A DNA stretch of 64,000 nucleotides from an uncultured Verrucomicrobiota bacterium (GTDB taxonomy: Bacteria > Verrucomicrobiota > Kiritimatiellia > CAIQIC01 > Lenti-01): positions 1 to 64,000 of the forward strand of contig CALMBO010000016.1 in the NCBI GenBank assembly GCA_937860055.1, given 5' to 3'. Of this stretch, positions 54,277 through 63,376 are shown piece after piece. The position numbers and the translations under genes are program-made. Each line of letters begins with the position of its first letter. The stretch's first letter is position 1. A model generated the notes under the pieces. The model searched no databases, had not been told where the DNA came from, and saw only the letters and a list, made by a program, of their open reading frames with translations.

Positions 54277-54768
54277 TTATTTTGCCTGCGCCCCCTGCGC
54301 ATGCTCCCCGCGGCACATGGGCCCCTCTCCGTAGAACATCAAGTCCAGCCGCCGGACCGTCCCCTTGTCTCCGGCCACCCGCCGGCAAAGGTCGGAAAGG
54401 TCGCCCACCTCGATGTCGTGGATCCGCCCGCACTTCTCGCACAGGAAATGCGCATGGGTCTCCACGTTCGCGTCATAGCGCGCCTGCCCCTTCCATGTCG
54501 CCACCCGCCATACCAGCCCCGCCGACTCCAGCGCGTTCATCGTCCGATAGACCGTGAACAGGGAGATGTGCGGAATCCGCGGCTTCACCGCCCGGTACAG
54601 CCGCTCGACATTCGGATGGTCATGGCGCCCCGCCAGCTCCTTGTAGATCGCCAGCCGCTGACGCGTCAGCCGCATCCCCGCCGCATGGCAGGCCGCCCGC
54701 AACTTGCCCGGCTTCATCGGACGACGGCCGCCCGAACCGGAACCCCCTGGAGTTTCTGTGTTCTGCAT
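54277..54768 (-). CDS. Fur-family metalloregulator
   Basis: A 163-residue protein. The winged helix has MRLTRQRLAIYKELAG, HPNVERLYRAV and the recognition region ISLFTVYRTMNALESAGLVWRV. The dimer/metal domain has ETHAHFLCEKCGRIHDIE, with one CxxC; the second CxxC of the structural zinc site is not evident. ATG 54768 is chosen because the frame further upstream runs through the neighbouring terminator. The metal or peroxide sensed (Fur, PerR or Zur type) cannot be decided. A palindrome at its promoter may be its own operator. Confidence 0.88.
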   Translation of the reverse strand: MQNTETPGGSGSGGRRPMKPGKLRAACHAAGMRLTRQRLAIYKELAGRHDHPNVERLYRAVKPRIPHISLFTVYRTMNALESAGLVWRVATWKGQARYDANVETHAHFLCEKCGRIHDIEVGDLSDLCRRVAGDKGTVRRLDLMFYGEGPMCRGEHAQGAQAK

Positions 54769-54777
54769 GCTTGCCCT

Positions 54778-54816
54778 TCCATACCATGCGAGGATTTCCG
54801 GGACAAGAAATTCTTG
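54778..54816 (-). promoter_or_regulatory. Promoter and candidate operator of the Fur-family gene
   Basis: Reading leftward: TTGTCC (54806-54801), 17-bp spacer, TATGGA (54783-54778). CAAGAA-A-TTCTTG (54804-54816), a perfect 6-1-6 palindrome, overlaps the -35. Start site would be near 54771, giving an almost leaderless mRNA. The position suits autoregulation, but the palindrome does not match the classic Fur or PerR boxes. Confidence 0.4.
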
Positions 54817-54868
54817 AAAAAATCTTTTCCGCCAGGCAGTCGGATTCCCTTCTTGGAAAACGATATGC

Positions 54869-54900
54869 AAAAAGGCCGCAAGGTCGAATCCCTTGCGGCC
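54869..54900 (-). terminator. Terminator of the mscL-DUF481 operon
   Basis: On the minus strand GGCCGCAAGG (54900-54891) pairs with CCTTGCGGCC (54883-54874) across a 7-nt loop and is followed by five T (54873-54869). It lies 22 nt past the DUF481 gene stop. Confidence 0.85.
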
Positions 54901-54922
54901 CCCGGAAACGGTAAAACGCTTC

Positions 54923-55675
54923 CTACAGCGTGAAGCCCAGCCCCGCGATCAGGCTGACATCGTTGTGCTCCGCATCCGCCGCCGGCGTGCTGTCGTATTT
55001 GTCCTGCACCACCACCCGCAGGCTCAGGTGGTCGTTGATCGCCGCCTCGACGCCGATTTCCCCGGTCAGGAGGTAATTGTCGAAATCCTCCGCCTCCGGC
55101 ACGTACTCCAGCGACTGCACCAGCTTGGCCGTCTTCGTCGCCTGGCAGCTGTAGCGCTCGGCAAAGCGGAGCGCCAGGTAGTCGTCCGTCGCGCCGTCCA
55201 CCTTCTCCCACACGTAGGAGGGGCCGGCTTCGAGCGAGAGCGAACGCTTGTCGTTCTTCACCAGGTACGCGCCCAGGCCGGGCCCCAGCGTCGCGCGGTA
55301 GTCGATCAGGGCGATGTCATCGTACAGCACCGAGCCGTCCAGCGACGCGAACGTCCGCGGGCTCAAGGTCTTCTTCACGTTGGCATAGGCCTTCGCGTTC
55401 TCGACCATCGTCTCCTCCACGTCGTCCACCGTGCTCTCGCCGTAATTGCCTTCGACGCCGGCAATCACGGAGCCGAGACCCTCCTTCTCCCCTTCCGTCA
55501 CGAGGCCGGCGTTCGCCGCCATCGTCTCGCTGTTGCCGTCCGTCATCGTCAGGCCCGCGTTCAGCGCCGTCGTGAAACCATCCTTCTTCACGGCTTCATC
55601 CGCCGCCTTCTTCTCCGCCGCCGGGGCCGAAACCGCCAGCGCCAGCACCGCAAGAACCATCAGGATCTTCTTCAT
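54923..55675 (-). CDS. DUF481-family outer-membrane protein
   Basis: A 250-residue protein. ATG 55675 has GAGG 9 nt upstream and starts a signal peptide (MKKILMVLAVLALAVSAPAAE). The mature sequence has the YdiY/DUF481 pattern: GFTTALNAGLTMTDGNSET, SPRTFASLDGSVLYDDIALIDYRATLGPGLGAYL, and a final strand SLIAGLGFTL ending in a hydrophobic residue after Phe. It is probably a beta-barrel. It lies 27 nt downstream of mscL and shares its promoter and terminator. Confidence 0.8.
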   Translation of the reverse strand: MKKILMVLAVLALAVSAPAAEKKAADEAVKKDGFTTALNAGLTMTDGNSETMAANAGLVTEGEKEGLGSVIAGVEGNYGESTVDDVEETMVENAKAYANVKKTLSPRTFASLDGSVLYDDIALIDYRATLGPGLGAYLVKNDKRSLSLEAGPSYVWEKVDGATDDYLALRFAERYSCQATKTAKLVQSLEYVPEAEDFDNYLLTGEIGVEAAINDHLSLRVVVQDKYDSTPAADAEHNDVSLIAGLGFTL

Positions 55676-55702
55676 GTTACCCATCCTCTTTGCTTCGGAA
55701 AT

Positions 55703-56038
55703 CTATTTCGCCGCCGCTTCCTGTTTCCGGCGCAGCCCGTTGATCACCTTCACCATCATGAACACCGCGAGGGCCACGATCAGGAAATCCACCACGTTCT
55801 GCACGAACATCCCGTAGTTCAGCTTCACCGCCGCCACTTCCCCTTCCGCCGCCTTCAACGTGATCGCCAGGTCCTTGAAATCCACCTTCCCCAGCAACAT
55901 GCCCAGCGGCGGCATGATCACGTCGTTCACCAGCGAGGTCACGATCTTCCCGAACGCGCCGCCGATGATGATGCCCACCGCCATGTCCACCATGTTGCCC
56001 TTCACCGCGAATTCCTGGAATTCCTTCACTATGCTCAT
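55703..56038 (-). CDS. mscL: Large-conductance mechanosensitive channel MscL
   Basis: A 111-residue protein, slightly short for MscL. TM1 is [30 protein letters not shown] and TM2 [22 protein letters not shown]. The N-terminal amphipathic helix [10 protein letters not shown] and the charged C-terminal helix are present. It opens under hypo-osmotic shock to vent solutes. It heads an operon with the DUF481 protein, a family linked to salt response in other bacteria. Confidence 0.96.
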   Translation of the reverse strand: MSIVKEFQEFAVKGNMVDMAVGIIIGGAFGKIVTSLVNDVIMPPLGMLLGKVDFKDLAITLKAAEGEVAAVKLNYGMFVQNVVDFLIVALAVFMMVKVINGLRRKQEAAAK

Positions 56039-56081
56039 GGATCTTCTCCGGGTTGGTTGTTTCTCAAATCGCCGAAGGAGA

Positions 56082-56109
56082 ACGATAGTTTCCTCCGCCG
56101 CTTTGTCAA
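56082..56109 (-). promoter_or_regulatory. Promoter of mscL
   Basis: Reading leftward: perfect TTGACA (56109-56104), 16-bp spacer, TATCGT (56087-56082). Start near 56075, giving a leader of about 37 nt that contains a GGAG before the mscL ATG. Confidence 0.5.
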
Positions 56110-56253
56110 ACCTTTGCTGCCGGCGGCGCAACGCCCGGGGCTCCAGGTCCGTGCTCTTCCATCCCACGTCTGGCCCGCCTCACTTCCCCCCACTTTTCGC
56201 TTTCTTCCCGCCACCGGCCATCCTACTCTTTGCCCCACAGGAGAACCTCGACC

Positions 56254-57348
<1,095 letters not shown>

Positions 57349-57367
57349 CCCCGTGAACCGGAGATCC

Positions 57368-58810
57368 ATGATGAAAATATCCATCGGCCTTTTCTTCCTG
57401 CTGCTTCCGCTGGCCGCCTTCGCCGGTCCGCCGCGCTCCATCGTCCTCTCCATCCAGGAAAACGGCCACGCCCAGGTCTCGGAAACCCACGACATCGGCC
57501 CCGCCGGCGCCGACGGCCTCGTCCGCATCAGCCCCCTGCCCGCCACCCTCCTGCCCGCCTCCGTCAACGCCATCCCCGTCGAACGCGGCGAGAGCATCGA
57601 CATCATCGCCCAGCGCTTCGCCTACGATCTCTCCAGCGACGACGCCCTCTTCCGCGCCTACCGCGGCAACGCCCTCGTCTGCCGCAAGGGCGAGTCCACC
57701 CTCGCCGGCCGCCTGGCCTCCCTCCCCGATTTCTCCCGCCCCGCCCCCTCCCTCACCCTCGAGGCCGAAGGACAGCCCGTCCGCGTCATCCCCGACATCC
57801 TCTCGCTCGATTCCATCGAGTTCCCCGCCCGGCCGGATCTCGCCCGCCAGCCCACGCTGGTCTGGCAACTCGCCGCCGGACAGGCCGCCCCCCCCGCCGT
57901 CCAGCTCAACTACGCCATTTCCGGCCTCTCCTGGTCCGCCTCCCACGAGGCCGTCCTCGCCGACGATGCCCGCTCCATCGCCCTCTCTACCCGCATCCGC
58001 CTGCAGAACCAGGCCGGCCGCGATTTCGCCAACGCCCGCATCCGCCTCGCCCTCTCCGATAAAGGCCAGTTCGCCCCCCTCGTCCCCGCCCCGGGCGATC
58101 CGCGCGCCGCCAAATCCCCCGTCCTTCGCTATTCCGCCGACGGAAAGACCTGGGTCCCCGAGCGCACCGCCGCCTCCGCCGCCATCGTCGCCACCTACGA
58201 TCTGCCCAAGGCCCTCTCCCTCCCCGCCGGCGCCGACCTCTTCGCCTCGCTCTCCTCCTCCCCCTCGATCCCCGTCGAAACCCGCTATGTCTACGACGGC
58301 GTCCGCTTCGACCGCTACCAGCGCAACCGCCGCTCCGACTGGAACCTCGGCACCGAGGCTTCCTCCATCGTCGCCACCCGCCTCACCTTCAAAAATGATC
58401 TCCCCACCCCCCTGCCCCCCGGCGAATTCCGCCTCCTGCGCGGACAGGCCGACCGGGCCCTCGACTGGATCGGCACCGATTGGCTCCCCGCCCTCAAGCC
58501 CGGCGAATCCGCCACCCTCGATCTCGGCCCCGCCACCGGACTCTCCGGCCGCCGCATCCGCACCGCCTACTCCGACGTCATCCCCTTCAAGGTCTCCGAG
58601 GAATCCTTCGAAATCTCCCTCGAAAACCAGACCGGCGCCGACCAGACCGTCACCGTCGTCGAACATCTTTACCGCGGCGAAAACCACGAAATCATCGCCG
58701 CCAGCGCCGAGCACGTCGCCGGCGCCGACCCCCATGCCATCCAATTCTCCATCCCCGTGAAGGCCGGCACCACCCAGTCCTTCACCTATACCGTCCGCTA
58801 CACCTGGTGA
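57368..58810 (+). CDS. Exported DUF4139-family protein
   Basis: A 480-residue protein with a signal peptide (MMKISIGLFFLLLPLAAFAG). The central and C-terminal parts have the DUF4139 pattern: LVWQLAAGQAAPPAVQLNYAISGLSWSASHEAVL, RIRLQNQAGRDFANARIRL and the late ISLENQTGADQTVTVVEHLYRGENHEI with YTVRYTW at the end. These proteins are beta-rich and of unknown role, some with mucoidy-inhibitor-like N-termini. The stop overlaps the heptosyltransferase start (GTGA), which links it to envelope assembly. Confidence 0.8.
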   Translation: MMKISIGLFFLLLPLAAFAGPPRSIVLSIQENGHAQVSETHDIGPAGADGLVRISPLPATLLPASVNAIPVERGESIDIIAQRFAYDLSSDDALFRAYRGNALVCRKGESTLAGRLASLPDFSRPAPSLTLEAEGQPVRVIPDILSLDSIEFPARPDLARQPTLVWQLAAGQAAPPAVQLNYAISGLSWSASHEAVLADDARSIALSTRIRLQNQAGRDFANARIRLALSDKGQFAPLVPAPGDPRAAKSPVLRYSADGKTWVPERTAASAAIVATYDLPKALSLPAGADLFASLSSSPSIPVETRYVYDGVRFDRYQRNRRSDWNLGTEASSIVATRLTFKNDLPTPLPPGEFRLLRGQADRALDWIGTDWLPALKPGESATLDLGPATGLSGRRIRTAYSDVIPFKVSEESFEISLENQTGADQTVTVVEHLYRGENHEIIAASAEHVAGADPHAIQFSIPVKAGTTQSFTYTVRYTW

Positions 58811-59847
58811 GTCCCGCCACCCCATCCGCACCGGTCCCGCGCATCCTCGTCTGCGGCCTCAACTGGCTCGGCGACGCCATCATGTCCATGCCCGCCCTCC
58901 AGGCCCTCCGCGACCACCATGCCCGCGCCGACATCACCCTCCTGACCAAGCCCGGCCTCGCCCCCCTCTGGGCCATGAGCCCCCTCCCCGACCGCGTCCT
59001 CTCCCTGCCGCCCCCCGGCGCCAGCCTCAAGCCCGTCGTCCAGTCCCTCCATGAACTGGTGTTCGACATCGCCTACATCCTTCCCCATTCCTTCCGTTCC
59101 ACCCTCCCCCCCTTCCTCGCCCGCATCTCCCGGCGCATCGGCATGCCCGGCCACTTCCCGCGCGATCTTCTTCTCACCGAAATCCGCCGGCCCGTCGCCG
59201 GCCCCGGCCGCAGCCACCAGGTCTTCGAATACCTCGATCTGTTCTTCCCCGGCGAAAACCGCCGGACCTTCGCCCCGCCCCGCCTCGCCGTTCCGGAACC
59301 GGTGCGGGAAACCATGCGCGCCAAGTTGTCGGCGCTGCCCCGCCCGTGGATCTCCGTCCTCCCCGGCGCCGCCCGCGGCACCTCCAAGCAATGGCCTGCC
59401 GAACGCTATGCCGAAACCGCCGCCGCCCTCGTGGCCCGGACCGGCGGCTCCATCATCACCCTCGGCACGAAATCCGAGCAAGCCCCCTGCCAGCAGGTCG
59501 CCGCCGCCGCCGCGCCCAACGGCCTCAACCTCGCCGGCGCCACCACCCTGGAGGAGCTTTCCGCCGTCCTCTCCCTCTCCGCCGCCACCCTCTGCAACGA
59601 CAGCGGCGGCATGCATCTCGCCGCCGCCCTCGGCACCCCCCTCGTCGCCTTCTACGGCATCACCAACCCCGACCAGACCGGCCCCCTCGGCGGCAGCATC
59701 CGCATCCTCCAGCATTCCGAACGGCGCACCCGCGACGTCCCCCGCCAATCCCGCCAGGCCCAGGGCGCCCTCCGCGCCATCGAACCCGCCGAAGCCATCC
59801 AGGCCGTCCTCGACCTCCTCCCCGGGTCCCGGCAAAGGCAGGAATGA
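58807..59847 (+). CDS. Glycosyltransferase family 9, heptosyltransferase II-like
   Basis: A 346-residue protein from GTG 58807. GT9 motifs: ILVCGLNWLGDAIMSMPALQALR near the N-terminus, VLPGAARGTSKQWPAERYAE in the middle and LCNDSGGMHLAAALGTPLVAFYG near the C-terminus (sugar-nucleotide binding). These enzymes add ADP-heptose to the LPS inner core. Together with the LpxL-like gene it supports an LPS-containing outer membrane. It is followed 28 nt later by an APH-type kinase gene. Confidence 0.88.
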   Translation: MSPATPSAPVPRILVCGLNWLGDAIMSMPALQALRDHHARADITLLTKPGLAPLWAMSPLPDRVLSLPPPGASLKPVVQSLHELVFDIAYILPHSFRSTLPPFLARISRRIGMPGHFPRDLLLTEIRRPVAGPGRSHQVFEYLDLFFPGENRRTFAPPRLAVPEPVRETMRAKLSALPRPWISVLPGAARGTSKQWPAERYAETAAALVARTGGSIITLGTKSEQAPCQQVAAAAAPNGLNLAGATTLEELSAVLSLSAATLCNDSGGMHLAAALGTPLVAFYGITNPDQTGPLGGSIRILQHSERRTRDVPRQSRQAQGALRAIEPAEAIQAVLDLLPGSRQRQE

Positions 59848-59875
59848 CGCTCCCCCCGCCGCCAGGCAGCCCCGC

Positions 59876-60829
59876 ATGATCGACTACTCCCCACTCCTGC
59901 CGCGCATCCTTTCGAACTACGCGCTCGACATCGTCCACCACGAGCATCTGCGCACCTCCGAGAACACGGTGGTCAAGCTCCTGGCGGAAAACGGCCAGAC
60001 CTACGCCCTGCGCATCCGCAAGACCGCCGGCCCCGGCCACCGGCAGATCGTGTCGGAGCTCGTCGTCCTGCGCGATTTCCGCGAACACTCGCATGCCGAC
60101 CTCCCCGCGCCGGTCGCCACCCGCGAGGGCCAGCTCTTCTGCTCCCTCTCCATCGACGGCGACGACTACATGTGCGTCGTCTTCAGCTGGGTGGCCGGCG
60201 TCCATGTCGGCGCCCGCGACATCGCCCTCCCCCACATGGTTTCGATGGCGCGGGCCGTATCCCGGCTGCACCGCTTTTCCGCCGCCTACCAGCCGCCGGA
60301 GGGATTCGTCCGGCCCGTCTACGACCTGGAATGGTTCTTTGGCGAAACATCGTGGAGCGCAAACCCCGCCTTTGTGGAGCGCCTTCCCCCGCCCGCCGCC
60401 GGCTATCTGCGCGCCGCCAACGACGCCGTCCTCGACCGCCTGAGGCGCTACCCCAGGACCCCCGCCTCCTTCGGCCTCATCCACTACGACCTGCATGTGG
60501 GGAATTTCCTGTTCCACGGAACCGGCGCGAACATGATCGATTTCGACGAGTGCGGCTTCGGCTACTATCTCTTCGACCTCGCCCACATCCTCTTCGAATT
60601 CATCGACCACCCCCGCTACGGCGAATTCCGGGAAGCCGCCCTCGGCCAATATGCCGAAGGCCGGCCCGGCGGCCGCGTTCCGGCGGACGACCTCGGCCTC
60701 TTCCTCGCGCTTCAAGGCATCGCCTATGCCAACTGGCTGCACCGCCTCTTCCGGCGCGACGGCCGCGAAGACGCTTTGGAATACTGGGTCCCGACCCTCG
60801 TGCGCCGGATCCAGGCCGTCTGGGAATAG
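59876..60829 (+). CDS. APH/SrkA-type phosphotransferase
   Basis: A 317-residue small-molecule or protein kinase-like enzyme. N-lobe ENTVVKLLAENGQTYALRIRKT carries the ATP-binding Lys/Arg region. HYDLHVGNFLF is the catalytic Brenner motif, and MIDFDECGFG the metal-binding Asp. All key Asp residues are present, so it should be active, unlike the pseudokinase at 49 kb. Position after the heptosyltransferase would fit phosphorylation of an envelope sugar or stress-related protein targets, but the substrate is not determined. Confidence 0.82.
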   Translation: MIDYSPLLPRILSNYALDIVHHEHLRTSENTVVKLLAENGQTYALRIRKTAGPGHRQIVSELVVLRDFREHSHADLPAPVATREGQLFCSLSIDGDDYMCVVFSWVAGVHVGARDIALPHMVSMARAVSRLHRFSAAYQPPEGFVRPVYDLEWFFGETSWSANPAFVERLPPPAAGYLRAANDAVLDRLRRYPRTPASFGLIHYDLHVGNFLFHGTGANMIDFDECGFGYYLFDLAHILFEFIDHPRYGEFREAALGQYAEGRPGGRVPADDLGLFLALQGIAYANWLHRLFRRDGREDALEYWVPTLVRRIQAVWE

Positions 60830-60848
60830 CCCCGGCGCCCCGTCCGCC

Positions 60849-61496
60849 CTACGGCAGGACGTGCCAGAGGATGGCGAAGTAGTGGCAGGCGCCGCCCGCC
60901 AAAACCATCAGGTGCCACACGGCGTGGTGGTAGGGCACGCGCTTGAAGAGATACACCCCCGCCCCCAGCGTGTAGCACAGCCCGCCCGCCACCAGCCACC
61001 GGATCCCCTCCGCCGACATCCCTTCCAGCAGCGGCCGGAGCGCGAACACGATGATCCACCCCATCAGCACGTAGAGCGCCGTGCTCGCCCCCCGGAACCG
61101 CCCCGTGAAAAAGCCCTGGAACACCAGCCCCGCCGCCGCGATGCCCCACACGATGCCGAACAGCGTCCAGCCCAGCGCCCCCCTCAGCGTGATCAGCAGG
61201 AACGGCGTGTAGCTCCCCGCGATCATCAGGAAGATCATCTCGTGGTCCAGCACCCGGAACACGCGCTTGACGCGCGGGTTCGTGAAACTGTGGTAGAGGG
61301 TGGAGGTTGTGAACATCAGCACCATCGCCGCGCCGTAGATCGCGCAGGGAACCACCTGCCACGCGCCCTCCCCCCGCACCGCCGCCGCCACCATCAGCAC
61401 CGCCAGCCCCGCAATCGCCAGCAGCGCCCCGGCGCCGTGGCTGACCGCGTGCGCGATCTCCTCGCCGGGCGTGTATCTGGAGGGCTGGTAGGACAT
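60849..61496 (-). CDS. Hemolysin III / YqfA (PAQR-like) membrane protein
   Basis: A 215-residue protein with seven hydrophobic segments and the HlyIII-family residues: EEIAHAVSHGAGALLA near the N-terminus, TTSTLYHSF, RVLDHEMIFLMIAGSYTPFLL and C-terminal YHHAVWHLMVLAGGACHYFAI. The Ser/His/Asp and HxxxH residues form the family's metal site. Role uncertain; possibly membrane-lipid homeostasis. It is convergent with the APH-type kinase, with an 19-nt gap. Confidence 0.9.
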   Translation of the reverse strand: MSYQPSRYTPGEEIAHAVSHGAGALLAIAGLAVLMVAAAVRGEGAWQVVPCAIYGAAMVLMFTTSTLYHSFTNPRVKRVFRVLDHEMIFLMIAGSYTPFLLITLRGALGWTLFGIVWGIAAAGLVFQGFFTGRFRGASTALYVLMGWIIVFALRPLLEGMSAEGIRWLVAGGLCYTLGAGVYLFKRVPYHHAVWHLMVLAGGACHYFAILWHVLP

Positions 61497-61519
61497 GGGA
61501 GAGGTTCAGACCCCCATGG

Positions 61520-61590
61520 CCTTGCGCCAGGAGTGGATCAGGCGGGTCTTCCGTCTGGACAGACGGACCTGATCCACCCGCCACGCAAGG
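61520..61590. repeat. 71-bp foldback structure between hydA and the HlyIII gene
   Basis: Nested complementary segments: CCTTGCG (61520-61526) with CGCAAGG (61584-61590), GTGGATCAGG (61533-61542) with CCTGATCCAC (61568-61577), and TCCGTCTG (61550-61557) with CAGACGGA (61560-61567). The gap between the genes is 112 nt and is mostly this structure. It lacks a T-run on either side, so it is not a classical terminator. Confidence 0.6.
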
Positions 61591-61608
61591 GGGCGGGGGT
61601 CTTGAGGA

Positions 61609-63363
61609 TCACCGCTTGTACTTCTTGCGCTTGGAGTAGCCCGTGTGCAGGAGGTGGTGCGACTTCTTGCCCAGCGGCGCGCCGAGGAAGTCGGCGTAGA
61701 GCTTCTGGACCATCGGGTTCTCGTGCGAACAGCGGAACGCGCTCTTCTCGTCGTCGCGGTAGATGCCCGCCGCGCGCTGCTTCCGGATCTCGTCGGTCGC
61801 GCCGTAGGGCTGCCCGCCCCCGCCCACGCAGCCGCCGCGGCACGCCATCACCTCGATGAAGTGGTACGGCGTCTCCTGGCCCTTCGCCCGCGCGTCGCGC
61901 ACCTTCTCGAGCACCTTCTCCACATTGCCCATGCAGTGCGCCACCGCCACGCGGACCTCCTTGCCGGCCACCTGCAGCACCGCCTCCTTCACGCCGTCGA
62001 GGCCGCGGATGTCCTTCAGCTCCATCGTCGCCAGGCGCTCCTTCGTCAGCGCCCAGTGCGCCGTCCGCAGCGCCGCCTCCATCACGCCGCCGGTCACGCC
62101 GAAGATCGTGCCCGCGCCCGTGTAGTCGCCCAGCACGGAGTCCACCCTCTCGTCGTCCGGCAGGTTCCGGAAGTCGATGCCCGCGCTCTTGATCATGCGG
62201 CACAGCTCGCGGGTCGTCAGCGAGTAGTCGATGTCCTGCTGGCCCGAGCTCCGCATCTCCTCGCTGCGCTGGATCTCGAACTTCTTGGCCGTGCAGGGCA
62301 TGATGGAGACCACGAAGACATCCTTCGGATCGAGCCCCTTCTGCTGCGCGTAGTAGGTCTTCGCCAGCGCGCCCACCATCGCCTGCGGCGACTTGGCCGT
62401 CGAGAAGTTCGGGATGAAGTCCGGCGCGAACTTCTCCATGTAGTCCGTCCACGACGGGCAGCAGCTCGTGATCAGCGGCAGGTCGCCCTTGCCGTGCACG
62501 AAGCGCTCGATGAACTCGGTGCCTTCCTCCATGATGGTGAGGTCCGCGCCGAAATTGGTGTCGAACACGGCGTCGAAGCCGAGCCGCCGCAGCGACGCGT
62601 AGATCTTGCCCGTCAGCAGCGTGCCCGGCTCGTAGCCGAAGTCCTCCCCCACCGCCACCCGAACCGCCGGCGCGATCTGCACCACGCAGTGCTTCGCCGG
62701 ATCGGCCAGCGCCGCGTAGACCTCCCGGGCGTGGCTGTGCTCGTAGATCGCGCCCACCGGGCAGTGCGCCGAGCACTGCCCGCACTTGATGCAGGGCGAT
62801 TCGCTCAGCGTCACGTCCGCCGCCGGCGCGATGCGGGACTTTTCGCCGCGGCCCAGGAACTCCAGCGCCCACACCCCCTGCATCTGCTGGCACACCGCCG
62901 CGCACCGGCCGCACAAAATGCACTTCTCCGGATTGAGGATGATCGACCCCGTGCTGTCGTCCTCCGGCAGGTCGCGCAGCCGCTTGCCGAACGGCGCCTC
63001 GCGGATCCCGAACTCGGCGGCCAGCCGCTGCAGCTCGCAGTTGTTGTTGCGGGGGCACTGCAGGCAGTCGTCCGGATGCGTCGAAAGGATCAGCTCGATC
63101 ACGGTGCGCCGGATCGCGTACAGCTCCGGATCGTGCGTCGTGACCTCCAGGCCTTCCGCCGCCGGCGCCGCGCAGGCGCGCACCAGCTTCGACATGCCCT
63201 TCACCTTCACCACGCAGATGCCGCACGCCGCCCACGCCGGCAGGTCCGGGTGGTAGCACAGGCTCGGAATCTTCACCTGCACCTTCTTCGCCGCGTTCAG
63301 GAGGTTCGTCCCCTCCGGCACTTCCACCGGAAGGCCGTTGATGGTCAGCTTGATCGTTTTCAT
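61609..63363 (-). CDS. [FeFe] hydrogenase catalytic subunit, NAD(H)-linked multimeric type
   Basis: A 584-residue protein. N-terminal [2Fe-2S] (CYHPDLPAWAACGICVV, Cys at 36, 47, 50, 64), His-type [4Fe-4S] (HPDDCLQCPRNNNC), two [4Fe-4S] ferredoxin motifs (CILCGRCAAVC, CIKCGQCSAHCP) and the H-cluster domain: TSCCPSW (299-305), MPCTAKKFE (355-363) and MACRGGCVGGGGQP near 500. All H-cluster Cys are present. The NuoG-like N-terminus and the adjacent NuoF-like subunit point to the trimeric or tetrameric NADH/ferredoxin-dependent bifurcating hydrogenase (HydA/HndD). Maturation genes are not in the window. Confidence 0.95.
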   Translation of the reverse strand: MKTIKLTINGLPVEVPEGTNLLNAAKKVQVKIPSLCYHPDLPAWAACGICVVKVKGMSKLVRACAAPAAEGLEVTTHDPELYAIRRTVIELILSTHPDDCLQCPRNNNCELQRLAAEFGIREAPFGKRLRDLPEDDSTGSIILNPEKCILCGRCAAVCQQMQGVWALEFLGRGEKSRIAPAADVTLSESPCIKCGQCSAHCPVGAIYEHSHAREVYAALADPAKHCVVQIAPAVRVAVGEDFGYEPGTLLTGKIYASLRRLGFDAVFDTNFGADLTIMEEGTEFIERFVHGKGDLPLITSCCPSWTDYMEKFAPDFIPNFSTAKSPQAMVGALAKTYYAQQKGLDPKDVFVVSIMPCTAKKFEIQRSEEMRSSGQQDIDYSLTTRELCRMIKSAGIDFRNLPDDERVDSVLGDYTGAGTIFGVTGGVMEAALRTAHWALTKERLATMELKDIRGLDGVKEAVLQVAGKEVRVAVAHCMGNVEKVLEKVRDARAKGQETPYHFIEVMACRGGCVGGGGQPYGATDEIRKQRAAGIYRDDEKSAFRCSHENPMVQKLYADFLGAPLGKKSHHLLHTGYSKRKKYKR

Positions 63364-63376
63364 CGTCGTCCCCTTC

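Noticed and set aside
60849..61496. Virulence haemolysin
   Set aside because: The HlyIII name is historical; this is a widespread PAQR-like membrane protein and nothing here points to toxin activity.
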